Assembly: GCA_964609625.1 (NCBI GenBank)
Contig: CAZSRS010000019.1
Span: forward strand, 11,830 to 75,829
Reading direction: 5' to 3'
DNA from: G963674665 sp964609625
Lineage (GTDB): Bacteria; Desulfobacterota; Desulfovibrionia; Desulfovibrionales; Desulfovibrionaceae
DNA: 64,000 nt
In this document: positions 9,283 through 18,237 of the stretch, in pieces
How the letters are laid out: the number at the start of each line of letters is the position of its first letter
Position numbering within the stretch: the stretch's first letter is position 1
Made by a program: the position numbers and the translations under genes
The notes under the pieces: generated by a model
The model's input: the letters and a program-made list of their open reading frames with translations, nothing else
Told to the model about the DNA's origin: nothing
The model's database searches: none

Positions 9283-9306
9283 GGGCCGGGGTTTCTGCCC
9301 CGGCCC
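9283..9306. terminator. Bidirectional hairpin between flagellin and rnc
   Basis: GGGCCGGGG and CCCCGGCCC form a perfect 9-bp stem with a TTTCTG loop. It is 50 bp after the flagellin stop and ends 1 bp from the convergent rnc stop, so it can terminate both genes. Confidence 0.7.
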
Positions 9307-9307
9307 G

Positions 9308-10027
9308 TCATGAACCGCCGTCCTCCGGATCTCCGTCGAAATCCTTGGATCCGAGCAGCCGTAGGGCGTTACCGGCGGCCTTTTGTTCGGCTTTTTTCAT
9401 GGAACTGCCCCTGGCAATCACTTCCCGGCCATCAGGCAGCAACACCTGCACCGTGAACATCTTCTCGTGCTCTGGACCGCTGCTGTCCACGAGATTATAT
9501 AAGGGGCGCATTTTATAGAGCTTTTGTGTCAATTCCTGCAATCGGCTCTTGTAGTCCCTGACTTCTTCCGCTCCCACGGCATCGGGCCAACGCTCATCAA
9601 AGACCCAGACCACCCAGTTCCCCGCGGCTTCAAACCCCTGATCCAGAAAGATGGCGCCCAGCAGGGCTTCCACCACGTTGGCCAGCAGAGAAGGCCGTTC
9701 GCGCCCTCCTTGCTCTTCCTCGCCCTTGCCCAGCAGCAGGTGCCTGTCCAGTCCGAGTTCCTTGGCCACAAGGGCCAGCGTCGGTTTACTGACGAGCCGG
9801 GCACGCATCTTGGTCAGCTCGCCTTCCCTGGCATGGGGAAAGCGCTCGAAGAGCTGTTTGGTGACGCAGAGTTCCAGGACCGCGTCCCCCAGGAATTCCA
9901 GTCGCTCATTGTGCTCCATGGCCGCGTTCTCGTTGGCCAGCGAGCTGTGCGTCAGGGCGGTTTCCAGAAGCTTGACTTGACGAAACTGATAGTGAATAGC
10001 TTTTTGGACGGTTACGAGGTCTATCAC
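9308..10027 (-). CDS. rnc: Ribonuclease III
   Basis: RNase III cleaves double-stranded RNA in rRNA maturation and mRNA turnover. The 239-residue protein has the signature NERLEFLGDAVLEL (about 40-53) with the Mg2+-binding Glu/Asp. A second acidic motif is LLANVVEALLGAIFLDQG. The C-terminal dsRNA-binding domain (about 155-228) ends with SSMKKAEQKAAGNALRLL. The start is a GTG at 10027. It is divergent from the acyl-CoA synthetase gene only 3-27 bp away, so their promoters must lie inside one another's coding regions. Confidence 0.95.
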   Translation of the reverse strand: MIDLVTVQKAIHYQFRQVKLLETALTHSSLANENAAMEHNERLEFLGDAVLELCVTKQLFERFPHAREGELTKMRARLVSKPTLALVAKELGLDRHLLLGKGEEEQGGRERPSLLANVVEALLGAIFLDQGFEAAGNWVVWVFDERWPDAVGAEEVRDYKSRLQELTQKLYKMRPLYNLVDSSGPEHEKMFTVQVLLPDGREVIARGSSMKKAEQKAAGNALRLLGSKDFDGDPEDGGS

Positions 10028-10054
10028 GGCATGGACTCCTTATTCGAGGCACGC

Positions 10055-12175
10055 ATGGAACACCACACGAACATCAAGGCCCTTTTCTGGCCGGAAAACG
10101 TCGCCATTGTCGGCGCCTCGTCACATAGCGGCAAAATCGGCAACATCATTGTGGACAACATGATCTCTGCCGGTTTCAAGGGGAAAATCCTGCCGGTCAA
10201 TCCCACGGCCGAGACCATTCTGGGGCTGCCGGTCGTCAAGGACATCGCCGACTTGCCACGCCCCCTGGACCTGGCCGTGATCTGCGTGCCCCCGAAATCC
10301 GTGCTCGGCGCCCTGGAGTCCCTGACCACACTCCCGACCAGAGCCGTCATCATCATCACCGCCGGTTTCAAGGAGGTGGGCAAGGACGGCTACTATCTCG
10401 AAGAACAGGTCAAGAACCTGGCGAAAGAACACGACATAGCCTTGCTCGGCCCCAACTGTCTAGGCCTGATCAACCCCGCCGACGGTCTCAACGCCTCGTT
10501 CGCGGTAGGCCAGCCCCTGGCCGGCAACATAGCCTTTTTTTCTCAATCCGGCGCCCTGTGCGTCTCCATCCTGGACTGGGCCCTGGGGTACAACATCGGC
10601 TTTTCCAAATTCATCAGCCTGGGCAACAAGGCCGTGCTCGACGAGGCCGACATGCTCTCTGTCCTGGCCGATGATCCAAAAACCAAGGTCATCCTGGGGT
10701 ACCTCGAAGGCGTGGAAAACGGCAAGCGTTTCATGCGCGTGGCCAGGCGGGTGAGCAAGCAAAAGCCCGTGATCCTGATCAAGGCCGGTACCACCGCGGC
10801 CGGCGCCAAGGCTGCCTCCTCGCACACGGGCGCCATCGCCGGATCGGACTCGGCCTATACCGCCGCTTTTCATCAATCCGGCATCATCCGCTGTCATGAC
10901 GTGGCCACGCTGTTCAACCTGGCCGCGGCCTTTTCCACCCAGCCGCTGCCCAAAGGACCGAATCTGGCCATCGTCACCAACTCCGGCGGACCAGGCATCC
11001 TGGCGGCGGACGCGGCGGAACACACCGACCTGACCCTCGCCAGACTTTCTTCCGCCACTGTGGACCGGCTCAAGGACTTTCTTCCTCCCTACGCCTCGCT
11101 GTACAACCCCATCGACATCATCGGCGACGCCTCGGCCGAACGCTACGCCAGAACCCTCGAGGTGGTCATGCAGGACGAGCGCGTGCATGCGGTGATGGTC
11201 CTGCTGACGCCGACAGCCGCGGTCCAGGTGGAAGAGACTGCCCAATCCATGATCGACCGCGCCAGAACTTCCGACAAACCCATCTTTGGCTGCTTCATGG
11301 GGGAAAAGGTCGTGGGCAAGGGCCGACGCATGCTCCAGGAGGCCGGTATACCGTGCTACGCCTTTCCCGAACCCGCCGTGACCGCCATCAGCTCCATGTA
11401 CAGCTACCAGGTGCGCATCCAACGGCCTGCTCCGGTGGAAGTCTGCTACAGACGCGATCTGGACAAGGCCGCGGCGATCATCCGCCAAGCCCGCGCGAGT
11501 GGCATGAACGAGATCGTGGAATTTCAGGCTCAGGGGCTGCTCAAGGCCTACGAACTTCCCCAGCCCGAAGCCCGGCTGGCACGCACCAGCGACGAGGCGG
11601 TCAAGGCCGCCGAACGCATCGGTTTCCCGGTGGTCCTGAAGATCGCTTCCCCGCAGATTTCCCATAAAAGCGACGTGGACGGCGTCCGCGTGAACCTGAA
11701 TACCGCCAAGGATGTCCGCAGCGCTTTCATGGACATCACCTCCCGCGCGCAACGGCTACGCGAGGATGCCTTCATCTCCGGCTGTCTCGTGCAGGGCATG
11801 GCACCGGCCGGTTCCAAAGAAGTCATCATCGGGTTCAAACGAGACTCGCAATTCGGCCCCCTGGTCATGTTCGGCCTCGGCGGCATCTATGTGGAGATCC
11901 TCAAGGACGTTTCCTTCAGACTTGCGCCCCTGTCCCTGAGCGACGCCCACGAAATGATCCGGGAGATCAAATCGTTCCCCCTGCTGCGCGGAGTTCGCGG
12001 CGAGCCCCCCGTGAACTTCAAGGCCATCGAGGACGTGCTTCTGATCATGTCCCAACTGTCCCTGGACTTTCCGGAGATCGAGGAAGCGGAATTCAACCCC
12101 GTGCTGGTCAGCCCCCGCGAGGCCCTGGTAGCCGATGTGCGCGTGGCTCTCTCCCACAAGGAACCTCAGAAATGA
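10055..12175 (+). CDS. ADP-forming acetate/acyl-CoA synthetase (fused alpha-beta)
   Basis: The enzyme interconverts acyl-CoA, ADP and phosphate with acid, CoA and ATP, conserving energy as ATP. The 706-residue protein joins a CoA-binding Rossmann domain (FWPENVAIVGASSHSGKIGN near the start), succinyl-CoA ligase-like domains with the catalytic-His loop SSHTGAIAGSD (about residue 255), and a C-terminal ATP-grasp domain from about 470 (LLKAYELPQP, GFPVVLKI, SDVDGV). The frame is open upstream into rnc but that part is antisense. ATG 10055 has GAGG at 5-nt spacing; ATG 10031, also with a GAGGT, is the alternative. The DRTGG protein gene follows after 90 bp. Confidence 0.88.
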   Translation: MEHHTNIKALFWPENVAIVGASSHSGKIGNIIVDNMISAGFKGKILPVNPTAETILGLPVVKDIADLPRPLDLAVICVPPKSVLGALESLTTLPTRAVIIITAGFKEVGKDGYYLEEQVKNLAKEHDIALLGPNCLGLINPADGLNASFAVGQPLAGNIAFFSQSGALCVSILDWALGYNIGFSKFISLGNKAVLDEADMLSVLADDPKTKVILGYLEGVENGKRFMRVARRVSKQKPVILIKAGTTAAGAKAASSHTGAIAGSDSAYTAAFHQSGIIRCHDVATLFNLAAAFSTQPLPKGPNLAIVTNSGGPGILAADAAEHTDLTLARLSSATVDRLKDFLPPYASLYNPIDIIGDASAERYARTLEVVMQDERVHAVMVLLTPTAAVQVEETAQSMIDRARTSDKPIFGCFMGEKVVGKGRRMLQEAGIPCYAFPEPAVTAISSMYSYQVRIQRPAPVEVCYRRDLDKAAAIIRQARASGMNEIVEFQAQGLLKAYELPQPEARLARTSDEAVKAAERIGFPVVLKIASPQISHKSDVDGVRVNLNTAKDVRSAFMDITSRAQRLREDAFISGCLVQGMAPAGSKEVIIGFKRDSQFGPLVMFGLGGIYVEILKDVSFRLAPLSLSDAHEMIREIKSFPLLRGVRGEPPVNFKAIEDVLLIMSQLSLDFPEIEEAEFNPVLVSPREALVADVRVALSHKEPQK

Positions 12176-12265
12176 ATCAATGGATATGACGTATTCGCGG
12201 GGAAGCTCTTTACCTCGCCGTACCGAATAGGCTACAACCCGAACAGCTATTCATGGGAGGAAGCT

Positions 12266-13333
12266 ATGGCTGCTGGGATCTACATCGGCTCCACCGCGGG
12301 CTACTCTGGCAAGAACATGATCGTCATGGGCCTTGGACTGCGTTTTCAGAAAGAAGGGCTCAATGTCGGCTACATGAAGCCCGTGGGCGCCATGCCCAAG
12401 GAACAAGACGGCAAAATGGGCGACGAAGACGCCTTTTTTGTCCAGAACGTACTGAAACTACAGGATGAACCAGACGACGTCACCCCTGTGGTGGTAACTC
12501 AGGACTTCATGGTCAAAGCCTTCAGCGGGCACTGCGACAACTACATGCCCGTGATAAAGGAAAAATACCAGAAGATCAGCGCCGGCAAGGACCTCATGCT
12601 CGTGGCCGGCTCCGGCAGCATGTACTCGGGGCGATACTGCCGCCTCGACGGCGTCAGCGTGGTCCGCGAACTCGGGCTCAAGGCCATCGTCATCGAACGC
12701 CTGCACAAGGCCTCCCTGGACTACGACTTCCTCGTGGTGCTCAAGGATACCCTGGGTGACGACTTGGCCGGCGTGGTCCTCAACGACATCCCGGCCAATT
12801 TCATGAACGAGGTGGAGACCCTGATCAAACCCTTCCTGGAGAGTCAGGGCGTGAGAGTCATCGGCGTGATCCCCAAGGACCCCCTCATGGGCGCCATCAA
12901 GGTCTCTGACTTGGCCCAACGCCTCGGCGGCAAGGTCATCAGCGCCCACAACAAAGCGGACAAGGTCGTGGAGAACTTCCTCATCGGCACCATGCAGGTG
13001 GAGAACTTCATGACCCACTTCCGCAAACACAAGAACTCGGCGGTCATCGTGGGCGGCGACCGATCCGATGTCCAGCTCGTGGCCCTGGAAGGCAACTGCC
13101 CCTGCCTGGTGCTCACCGGAAACCTCTACCCCAACGACATCATCCTCACCCGCTCCGAGGTCCTGTCCATTCCCATCGTGGTGGTGCGCGACGATACCTT
13201 CACCGTGGCGCACAAGATGGAGTCCATTCTCTCGACGCACAAACTGCGCGACGTGATCAAGATCAAACAGGGCGCCCAGCTCGTCAGCTCATCCCTGGAT
13301 TTCGACTACATTCGGGAGCAAATCGGCATCTGA
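12266..13333 (+). CDS. BioD-like P-loop protein with DRTGG domain (phosphotransacetylase-family N-terminus)
   Basis: This 355-residue protein has a P-loop/BioD-like N-terminal half with STAGYSGKNMI (about 9-19) as a variant Walker A, and NVGYMKPVGAMP as the switch region. A DRTGG domain follows at about 225-330, around VIVGGDRSDVQL and NLYPNDIILTRSEV. The same arrangement forms the N-terminal part of long (Pta2-type) phosphotransacetylases, but the catalytic PTA domain is absent. A well-placed GGGAGG precedes the ATG. The neighbouring ADP-forming acyl-CoA synthetase suggests a regulatory or sensor role in acetate/acetyl-CoA metabolism; this is inferred from context. Confidence 0.8.
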   Translation: MAAGIYIGSTAGYSGKNMIVMGLGLRFQKEGLNVGYMKPVGAMPKEQDGKMGDEDAFFVQNVLKLQDEPDDVTPVVVTQDFMVKAFSGHCDNYMPVIKEKYQKISAGKDLMLVAGSGSMYSGRYCRLDGVSVVRELGLKAIVIERLHKASLDYDFLVVLKDTLGDDLAGVVLNDIPANFMNEVETLIKPFLESQGVRVIGVIPKDPLMGAIKVSDLAQRLGGKVISAHNKADKVVENFLIGTMQVENFMTHFRKHKNSAVIVGGDRSDVQLVALEGNCPCLVLTGNLYPNDIILTRSEVLSIPIVVVRDDTFTVAHKMESILSTHKLRDVIKIKQGAQLVSSSLDFDYIREQIGI

Positions 13334-13361
13334 ACCCAGCTCCCTTGGGTCATCAAATCGT

Positions 13362-13397
13362 GCCGGGGGATATACTGCAATAACAGTTTCCCCCGGC
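13362..13397 (+). terminator. Terminator after the DRTGG gene
   Basis: GCCGGGGGA and TCCCCCGGC form a perfect 9-bp stem 29 bp after the stop, followed by the pyrimidine-rich TCTTCCTTTCTT. Confidence 0.7.
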
Positions 13398-13800
13398 TCT
13401 TCCTTTCTTGGCCTCCATGAATGGTCCAGGGGTGGCGCTTCAGGAACCAGCGCCGCTGCTTCTTTATTCAAATCTTGAATGCGCCCTGCACTGTTGCTTG
13501 CTGCCGTGAAAGACTCCGTATTTCGAGCACGACGTCCTGGCGTGCTTTCCACTTCCACTTCGGATCACGGCCTGTTTGAAGTACACTTGGAATACACCAC
13601 GCGGACGCAAGCACGGGCAAGGCTCGTTCTGGTCTGAGCGGTCAACCCGGAACGACTCGGGCTCAAGAGGGAGCGGCCATGGGCATCTCTCGCGATCACG
13701 CGCGTATCGGCCGTGTTTCTCCACGGACCGCGAGGACGGGAACTTGTCCAGAAATACGAAACCGTTCGAGTTCCAGACGTTTCAGGACCGCGACATCCGA

Positions 13801-13831
13801 TGTCGGGGGCGGACCGAAGCCCGCCCCGACA
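13801..13831 (-). terminator. Terminator at the end of the dcw cluster
   Basis: TGTCGGGGGCGG and CCGCCCCGACA pair with one bulged G around an ACCGAAG loop. The hairpin lies about 90 bp beyond the ftsZ stop on the minus strand, with no clear U-tract. Confidence 0.55.
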
Positions 13832-13919
13832 CCGAACTGTGGAGGGGAGTGGAGGATACTGTTATAGGTTCATATGGACTATTGGCCACCTTCAATCCGC
13901 GGCACACCGGGCCGGGGAA

Positions 13920-15170
13920 TCAGTCCGCCTGCTTGCGGATGAAGGATGGTATCTCGAATTCATCTTCGTCGAAGATGAAGTCCTCTTCGCCAGGAGCATG
14001 TCCCTTGGCTTGCAATCCGCTCTCATCCTGGGCCTTCTTGTTGCGCAGGTACGTCGGGATGTTCCAGTCGTCCTCGCCGCTCAGGCCCCCCTGTCGTGAT
14101 CTGGGACGTTGTTGCGGTGCTTCCTGCTGGGGGCGTTGCTGCACGGCGGGGCGCTGGCCCCTGCGCAAGGGAGTGACCTTGCCCTGGGAACGGTCCGGCA
14201 CCTGTTGCGAATTCTTGGCGTCGATGCCCGTGGCGATGACCGTGATGCGCATTTCGTCGCCGGCTTCCTGGTCAAAGACCGTGCCGAAGTAGATCTTGGC
14301 GTCCTCGTGCGCCGCCTCCTGGATGGTGCTGGCCGCCTCGCTGACCTCGTCGATGGTCAGATCCGGACCGCAAGTGATGTTCATCAGCACCCCCAAGGCG
14401 CCGTCGATGGACACGTCCTCGAGCAGCGGACTGGTGATGGCTTTCATGGCCGCTTCCTTGGACCTGGATTCGCCCCTGGCGATGCCGGTACCCATCATGG
14501 CCATGCCCATCTCGCTCATCACGGCCTTGACGTCCGCGAAGTCCAAATTGATCAATCCGGGTACCATGATCAGGTCGGAGATGCCCTTGACGGCATAGTA
14601 GAGCACCTCGTCCGCCTTCTTGAGCATGTCGATGAAGGTTGCCTTCTTGGAAGCAAGGGCCAACAACCTGTCGTTGGGAATGCAGATCAGGCTGTCCACG
14701 TACTGCCTGAACTCCTCGATGCCCCGCTCGGCCACTTCGCGGCGCTTCTTGCCCTCGAAATAAAAGGGCTTGGTCACGACACCCACGGTCAGGGCTCCGG
14801 CCTCCTTGGCCATCTGGGCGATGACGGGCGCGGCACCCGTGCCAGTGCCACCTCCCATGCCCGCGGTCACAAAGACCATGTCGCAGCCGTTGACAAGCTC
14901 CCTGACCTGGTCGCTGCTCTCATAGGTGGCTTCGCGCCCCACTTCGGGGTCGGCGCCGGCCCCCAGCCCCCTGGTAAGCTTGTCTCCAAGTTGCAGCTTG
15001 TGTTCCGCCTTGGAACGGTTCAGTGCCTGGGTGTCCGTGTTGGCGGCCACGAAGGTCACTCCCTTGAGGGCGGAGCTGATCATGTTGTTCACGGCGTTTC
15101 CGCCGCCGCCTCCCACGCCGAACACTTTGATGCTCGCGTTGGTCTCGCCTTCGAGTTCTAAAAATTCCAT
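13920..15170 (-). CDS. ftsZ: Cell division protein FtsZ
   Basis: FtsZ is the tubulin-like GTPase that assembles the Z-ring. The 416-residue protein has the N-terminal GVGGGGGNAVNNMI, the tubulin signature GGGTGTG (residues 106-112) and the T7-loop synergy region near residue 210. A Gln/Arg/Pro-rich linker then leads to the C-terminal peptide IPSFIRKQ that binds FtsA. The frame is open 30 nt upstream, but ATG 15170 has a strong AGGAGG 6 nt before it. It is the last gene of the dcw cluster, 51 bp after ftsA. Confidence 0.98.
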   Translation of the reverse strand: MEFLELEGETNASIKVFGVGGGGGNAVNNMISSALKGVTFVAANTDTQALNRSKAEHKLQLGDKLTRGLGAGADPEVGREATYESSDQVRELVNGCDMVFVTAGMGGGTGTGAAPVIAQMAKEAGALTVGVVTKPFYFEGKKRREVAERGIEEFRQYVDSLICIPNDRLLALASKKATFIDMLKKADEVLYYAVKGISDLIMVPGLINLDFADVKAVMSEMGMAMMGTGIARGESRSKEAAMKAITSPLLEDVSIDGALGVLMNITCGPDLTIDEVSEAASTIQEAAHEDAKIYFGTVFDQEAGDEMRITVIATGIDAKNSQQVPDRSQGKVTPLRRGQRPAVQQRPQQEAPQQRPRSRQGGLSGEDDWNIPTYLRNKKAQDESGLQAKGHAPGEEDFIFDEDEFEIPSFIRKQAD

Positions 15171-15221
15171 AGCTTCCTCCTTTTCTCCACCCATTGTCAT
15201 GTCCGAGGTCTGCGGGAAGAC

Positions 15222-16448
15222 CTAGGATATATCCGAATACCATTTACGCATCCTGGAAAGGATGCGGTTGAAGACGTTGCTGTCGCGGATGCGCAGCTTC
15301 TGCTCCATACCGTGCTTTTCTGCCCCGTAGAGCAACAGACCCACGGCCGTGGCATAGACAGGGCTGTTCACCACGTCCCTCAGACCGCCGATGTTGCGCG
15401 GATAGCCGATGCGTGTGGGCAGGTTGAAAATCTGTTCACCGAGTTCCTCGATCCCCTGGATCAGGGAAGTACCGCCAGTGAGCACCACTCCCGCGCCGAT
15501 GAGGTTCTTGCAATTGGAGCGGATCAGTTCCTGGTCCACCAGGCCGAGAATTTCCTCCACCCGCGGTTCGCAGATTTCCGCGAGTATCTGCCGTGAAAGC
15601 AAGCGCGGTTCACGCCCCCCGACACTGGGGACCTCGATGGTCTCGTCGCTGTGCACCAGATCCGCCAGGGCGCAGCCGTACTTGATCTTGATCTTCTCCG
15701 CGGAGGCCATGGGCGTGCGCAGCCCAAAGGCGATGTCGTTGGTCAGGTTGGCCCCGGCCAGGGGGAGCACGCCCGTGTACTTGATGGAATCATCCGAAAA
15801 AACCGCGATATCCGAAGTACCGCCTCCCAGGTCCACCAGGGCAACGCCAATCTCACGCTCCTCCTCGGTGAGCACGGCCTTGGCGGAAGCCAGGGCCTCC
15901 AGCGCGATGTCGTCTACATCCAGGCCGGAACGGTGGCAGGAGCGCACGATGTTTTGGGCCGAGGTCACCGCGCCGGTGACGATATGCACCTTGACCTCCA
16001 ACCGTACGCCGGCCATGCCCAAGGGATCGGCAATACCGCGCTGGTCGTCGACGATGAACTCCTGGGGCAATATGTGGATGACCTCCCGGTCCAGGGGAAT
16101 GGCCACGGCCTTTGCCGCGTCGATGACCCGTTCCACGTCCTTTGGGCCGACCTCACCCCCTTTCACGGCGATCACGCCATGGCTGTTGAACCCCTTGATA
16201 TGACTGCCCGCGATGCCGGCATACACCGAGCGGATATCGCACCCGGCCATCAGTTCCGCGTCTTCCAGGGCCTTCTTGATGGACTGCACGGTCTGCTCGA
16301 TGTTCACCACCACACCTTTGCGCAGCCCTGTGGACGGACTCGTGCCTATACCCACGATGTCCACGCCGCTGTCGGTGATTTCTCCCACCACGGCGCAAAT
16401 CTTTGTAGTCCCCACGTCCAGGCCCACGATCAGCTCCGGCTTGGCCAT
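15222..16448 (-). CDS. ftsA: Cell division protein FtsA
   Basis: FtsA is the actin-like ATPase that tethers FtsZ to the membrane and recruits later divisome proteins. The 408-residue product shows the phosphate-1 motif VGLDVGTTKICAVVG, the phosphate-2 motif LVDLGGGTSDIAVF and the adenosine motif VVLTGGTSLIQGI. The C-terminus (FNRILSRMRKWYSDIS) is the amphipathic membrane-targeting helix. GGGGAG lies upstream of the ATG. The gene sits between ftsQ (41-bp gap) and ftsZ, the canonical order. Confidence 0.97.
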   Translation of the reverse strand: MAKPELIVGLDVGTTKICAVVGEITDSGVDIVGIGTSPSTGLRKGVVVNIEQTVQSIKKALEDAELMAGCDIRSVYAGIAGSHIKGFNSHGVIAVKGGEVGPKDVERVIDAAKAVAIPLDREVIHILPQEFIVDDQRGIADPLGMAGVRLEVKVHIVTGAVTSAQNIVRSCHRSGLDVDDIALEALASAKAVLTEEEREIGVALVDLGGGTSDIAVFSDDSIKYTGVLPLAGANLTNDIAFGLRTPMASAEKIKIKYGCALADLVHSDETIEVPSVGGREPRLLSRQILAEICEPRVEEILGLVDQELIRSNCKNLIGAGVVLTGGTSLIQGIEELGEQIFNLPTRIGYPRNIGGLRDVVNSPVYATAVGLLLYGAEKHGMEQKLRIRDSNVFNRILSRMRKWYSDIS

Positions 16449-16489
16449 GTTCGCTTCTCCCCTTTTGCCTGATTATGCCCAGGCCTTGT

Positions 16490-17350
16490 TCAGACCTTTT
16501 GACCCTGTACCCTGCCGACCCAGACCTTGGCGCCCTCGGCCGTGAGTTCACGCACACTCCCGTGCTCACCGCGCTGCACCAGATCGGCCCAGGTCCGACG
16601 CAGACATTCCAGATTGAGTTCCCAGTCTCGGGTGTCGAGCGCCACACGCAAGTCCTTGAACTCGAAATACATCTCCATGGTCAGGTCGCTACGCAGTCTG
16701 ACCCAGGCTGCCTCCTCGGGCATGAAGGGCAGCCCCATGCCCTTGGCCCTGGCCCTGAAAGCTTGGAACACCGGCAGCAGATCCTCGGCCCCTTCCGCGA
16801 TTTCCAGCATGGGTAGGGCCGTAAACGTCGCGGGATTCACGGGAGCGATAACTTCGCCCCTGACGTCGGCGAAATACACGTTCTCTCCTTCACGGCGCCA
16901 AAAGCTGGGTTCCCGTTCCTGCAGGCTGATGCTGATCTTGTCGGGAAGCTCACGCCGCACGCTCGCCGCGACTATCCAGGGATTTTGCCGTAAGCCGTGC
17001 TCCACTTCCCGCATCTTGATCCCCAGGGAATTCTTGCCAAGTTCGAGTCCGGCGGCCTCCAGCACCTCGTTGTAGCCCAGGTACCGCGCGCCGTTGACTT
17101 CGATTTCCCGCACCTCGAGGAACGAGGTCCTGGTCAACCAGCTGTACCCCGAAAACAGCGCCAGACTCGCCGCTGTAAAGAACCCGAAGCTGAACACCGT
17201 CAAGGCCGCGTATTTGCACACCCTGCCGATGCTTTTCCAGGGCAGACGCACTGGCGTGCGCGACACCGCACGCTTCCTGGAGTACCTGTTGCCCCCCTGC
17301 TTCAGCCCCAGACGCCCCACTCTGTTCAAGCTCGTTATGGTCACGGACAT
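16490..17350 (-). CDS. ftsQ: Cell division protein FtsQ
   Basis: FtsQ is a single-pass membrane protein linking cytoplasmic and periplasmic divisome parts. The 286-residue protein has a basic cytoplasmic N-terminus (about 1-45), one transmembrane helix (ALTVFSFGFFTAASLALF, about 49-66), then a POTRA domain starting with VREIEVNGARYLGYNEVLEA and a beta-rich FtsQ domain. It overlaps the end of murB by 10 bp. Sequence similarity in this family is low; position between murB and ftsA supports the name. Confidence 0.93.
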   Translation of the reverse strand: MSVTITSLNRVGRLGLKQGGNRYSRKRAVSRTPVRLPWKSIGRVCKYAALTVFSFGFFTAASLALFSGYSWLTRTSFLEVREIEVNGARYLGYNEVLEAAGLELGKNSLGIKMREVEHGLRQNPWIVAASVRRELPDKISISLQEREPSFWRREGENVYFADVRGEVIAPVNPATFTALPMLEIAEGAEDLLPVFQAFRARAKGMGLPFMPEEAAWVRLRSDLTMEMYFEFKDLRVALDTRDWELNLECLRRTWADLVQRGEHGSVRELTAEGAKVWVGRVQGQKV

Positions 17351-18237
17351 AGCTTCACTTCCAATTCCAGTTCGTATCCCGAATGTTCCAGTACTTTTTC
17401 CCTGGCCATTTCAATAAGTTCCAAGGCCGCATCGCTGCTTCCGGATCCCGTGTTGATCAAAAAATTCGCGTGCATGGTGGAAAAGGCCATGCCGCCGTGT
17501 TCGCGTCCCTTGAACCCGGCGCGCTCCAGAAGCATTCCGGCCGGAGCCTCGGGAGCCGGATTCTTGAAGGCACACCCAGCGCTCCAAGCCGTGATGGGCT
17601 GGGTGGCGCGTTTCCTGGCCAGATTCGCTCGCATGACTGCCCTGATGGTCCTGCACTCGCCGGGCATGAGCAGCAGTTCCGCGGCAACCACCAGAAAGAA
17701 GCCCTGCTCTTCGCGCAGCCGAAAATGCCTGTATCCCGTCTCGAAGCCCTCGGGGCCGATCCATGCCGCTCCTGCCTTGCCAATAACCAGAACCCGTTGC
17801 AATCTGTCTCCGAACACCGAGCCAAAGGAACCCGCGTTCATGGCCACCGCGCCCCCAACGCTCCCCGGCACGCCGGCCAGGCCTTCCAGTCCGGAAAGCC
17901 CTTGCGCCGCCAGCCAGTGCAGCAAACGGGGCAGTGACATGCCGGCCGGTGCGACGACCAGCCCACGGCCGTCCCGCAGTCGCTCCAGACGCGGCTCCGG
18001 CCTCTGTCGCGCGCGCACCAGTACCAGATCCAGCTCCCCTTCCCGGGCCAGGATGTTGCTGCCCCGGCCCAGGGCCAGGGGCCGCCCCCCGAGAGTGCTC
18101 AACAGCTCGAGCAGACGCTCCAGACCTTCCAGGTCGTGCGGCTCGCAGCAGAGCACGACCTCGGCCTGTGCGCGGCCCCCGAGGCGCAGCGTGGTACGCT
18201 CGCGCATGCTCGGGCCGGGGAGAAGCTGCAATTCCAT
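17341..18237 (-). CDS. murB: UDP-N-acetylenolpyruvoylglucosamine reductase MurB
   Basis: MurB reduces UDP-GlcNAc-enolpyruvate to UDP-MurNAc with NADPH and FAD. The 298-residue protein has the FAD-binding region (PLALGRGSNILAREG, GVPGSVGGAVAMNAGSFG) and the substrate region CAFKNPAPEAPAGMLLERAG, with STMHANFLINTG near the end. The length and compact C-terminus fit the type II MurB that lacks the extra Tyr loop. The ATG follows the murC stop with no gap. It replaces the ddl gene found between murC and ftsQ in enterobacteria. Confidence 0.96.
   Translation of the reverse strand: MELQLLPGPSMRERTTLRLGGRAQAEVVLCCEPHDLEGLERLLELLSTLGGRPLALGRGSNILAREGELDLVLVRARQRPEPRLERLRDGRGLVVAPAGMSLPRLLHWLAAQGLSGLEGLAGVPGSVGGAVAMNAGSFGSVFGDRLQRVLVIGKAGAAWIGPEGFETGYRHFRLREEQGFFLVVAAELLLMPGECRTIRAVMRANLARKRATQPITAWSAGCAFKNPAPEAPAGMLLERAGFKGREHGGMAFSTMHANFLINTGSGSSDAALELIEMAREKVLEHSGYELELEVKLCP

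Larger units (their letters stand above)
13334..13919. other. Non-coding gap between the DRTGG gene and ftsZ
   Basis: About 585 bp between two convergent genes. Besides the two hairpins listed separately (13362-13397 and 13801-13831), no ORF with codon use like the neighbours and a Shine-Dalgarno was found. Short ORFs here are Arg/Pro-rich, as expected for noise in GC-rich DNA. No known RNA family was recognised. Confidence 0.5.

Noticed and set aside
9524..10054. N-terminal extension of the acyl-CoA synthetase frame across rnc
   Set aside because: It is the antisense of rnc, has no family similarity, and starts without a Shine-Dalgarno. The enzyme's own N-terminus begins at 10031-10055.
13464..13724. 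Small Arg-rich ORFs between the DRTGG gene and ftsZ
   Set aside because: No start signal and no protein-like composition.
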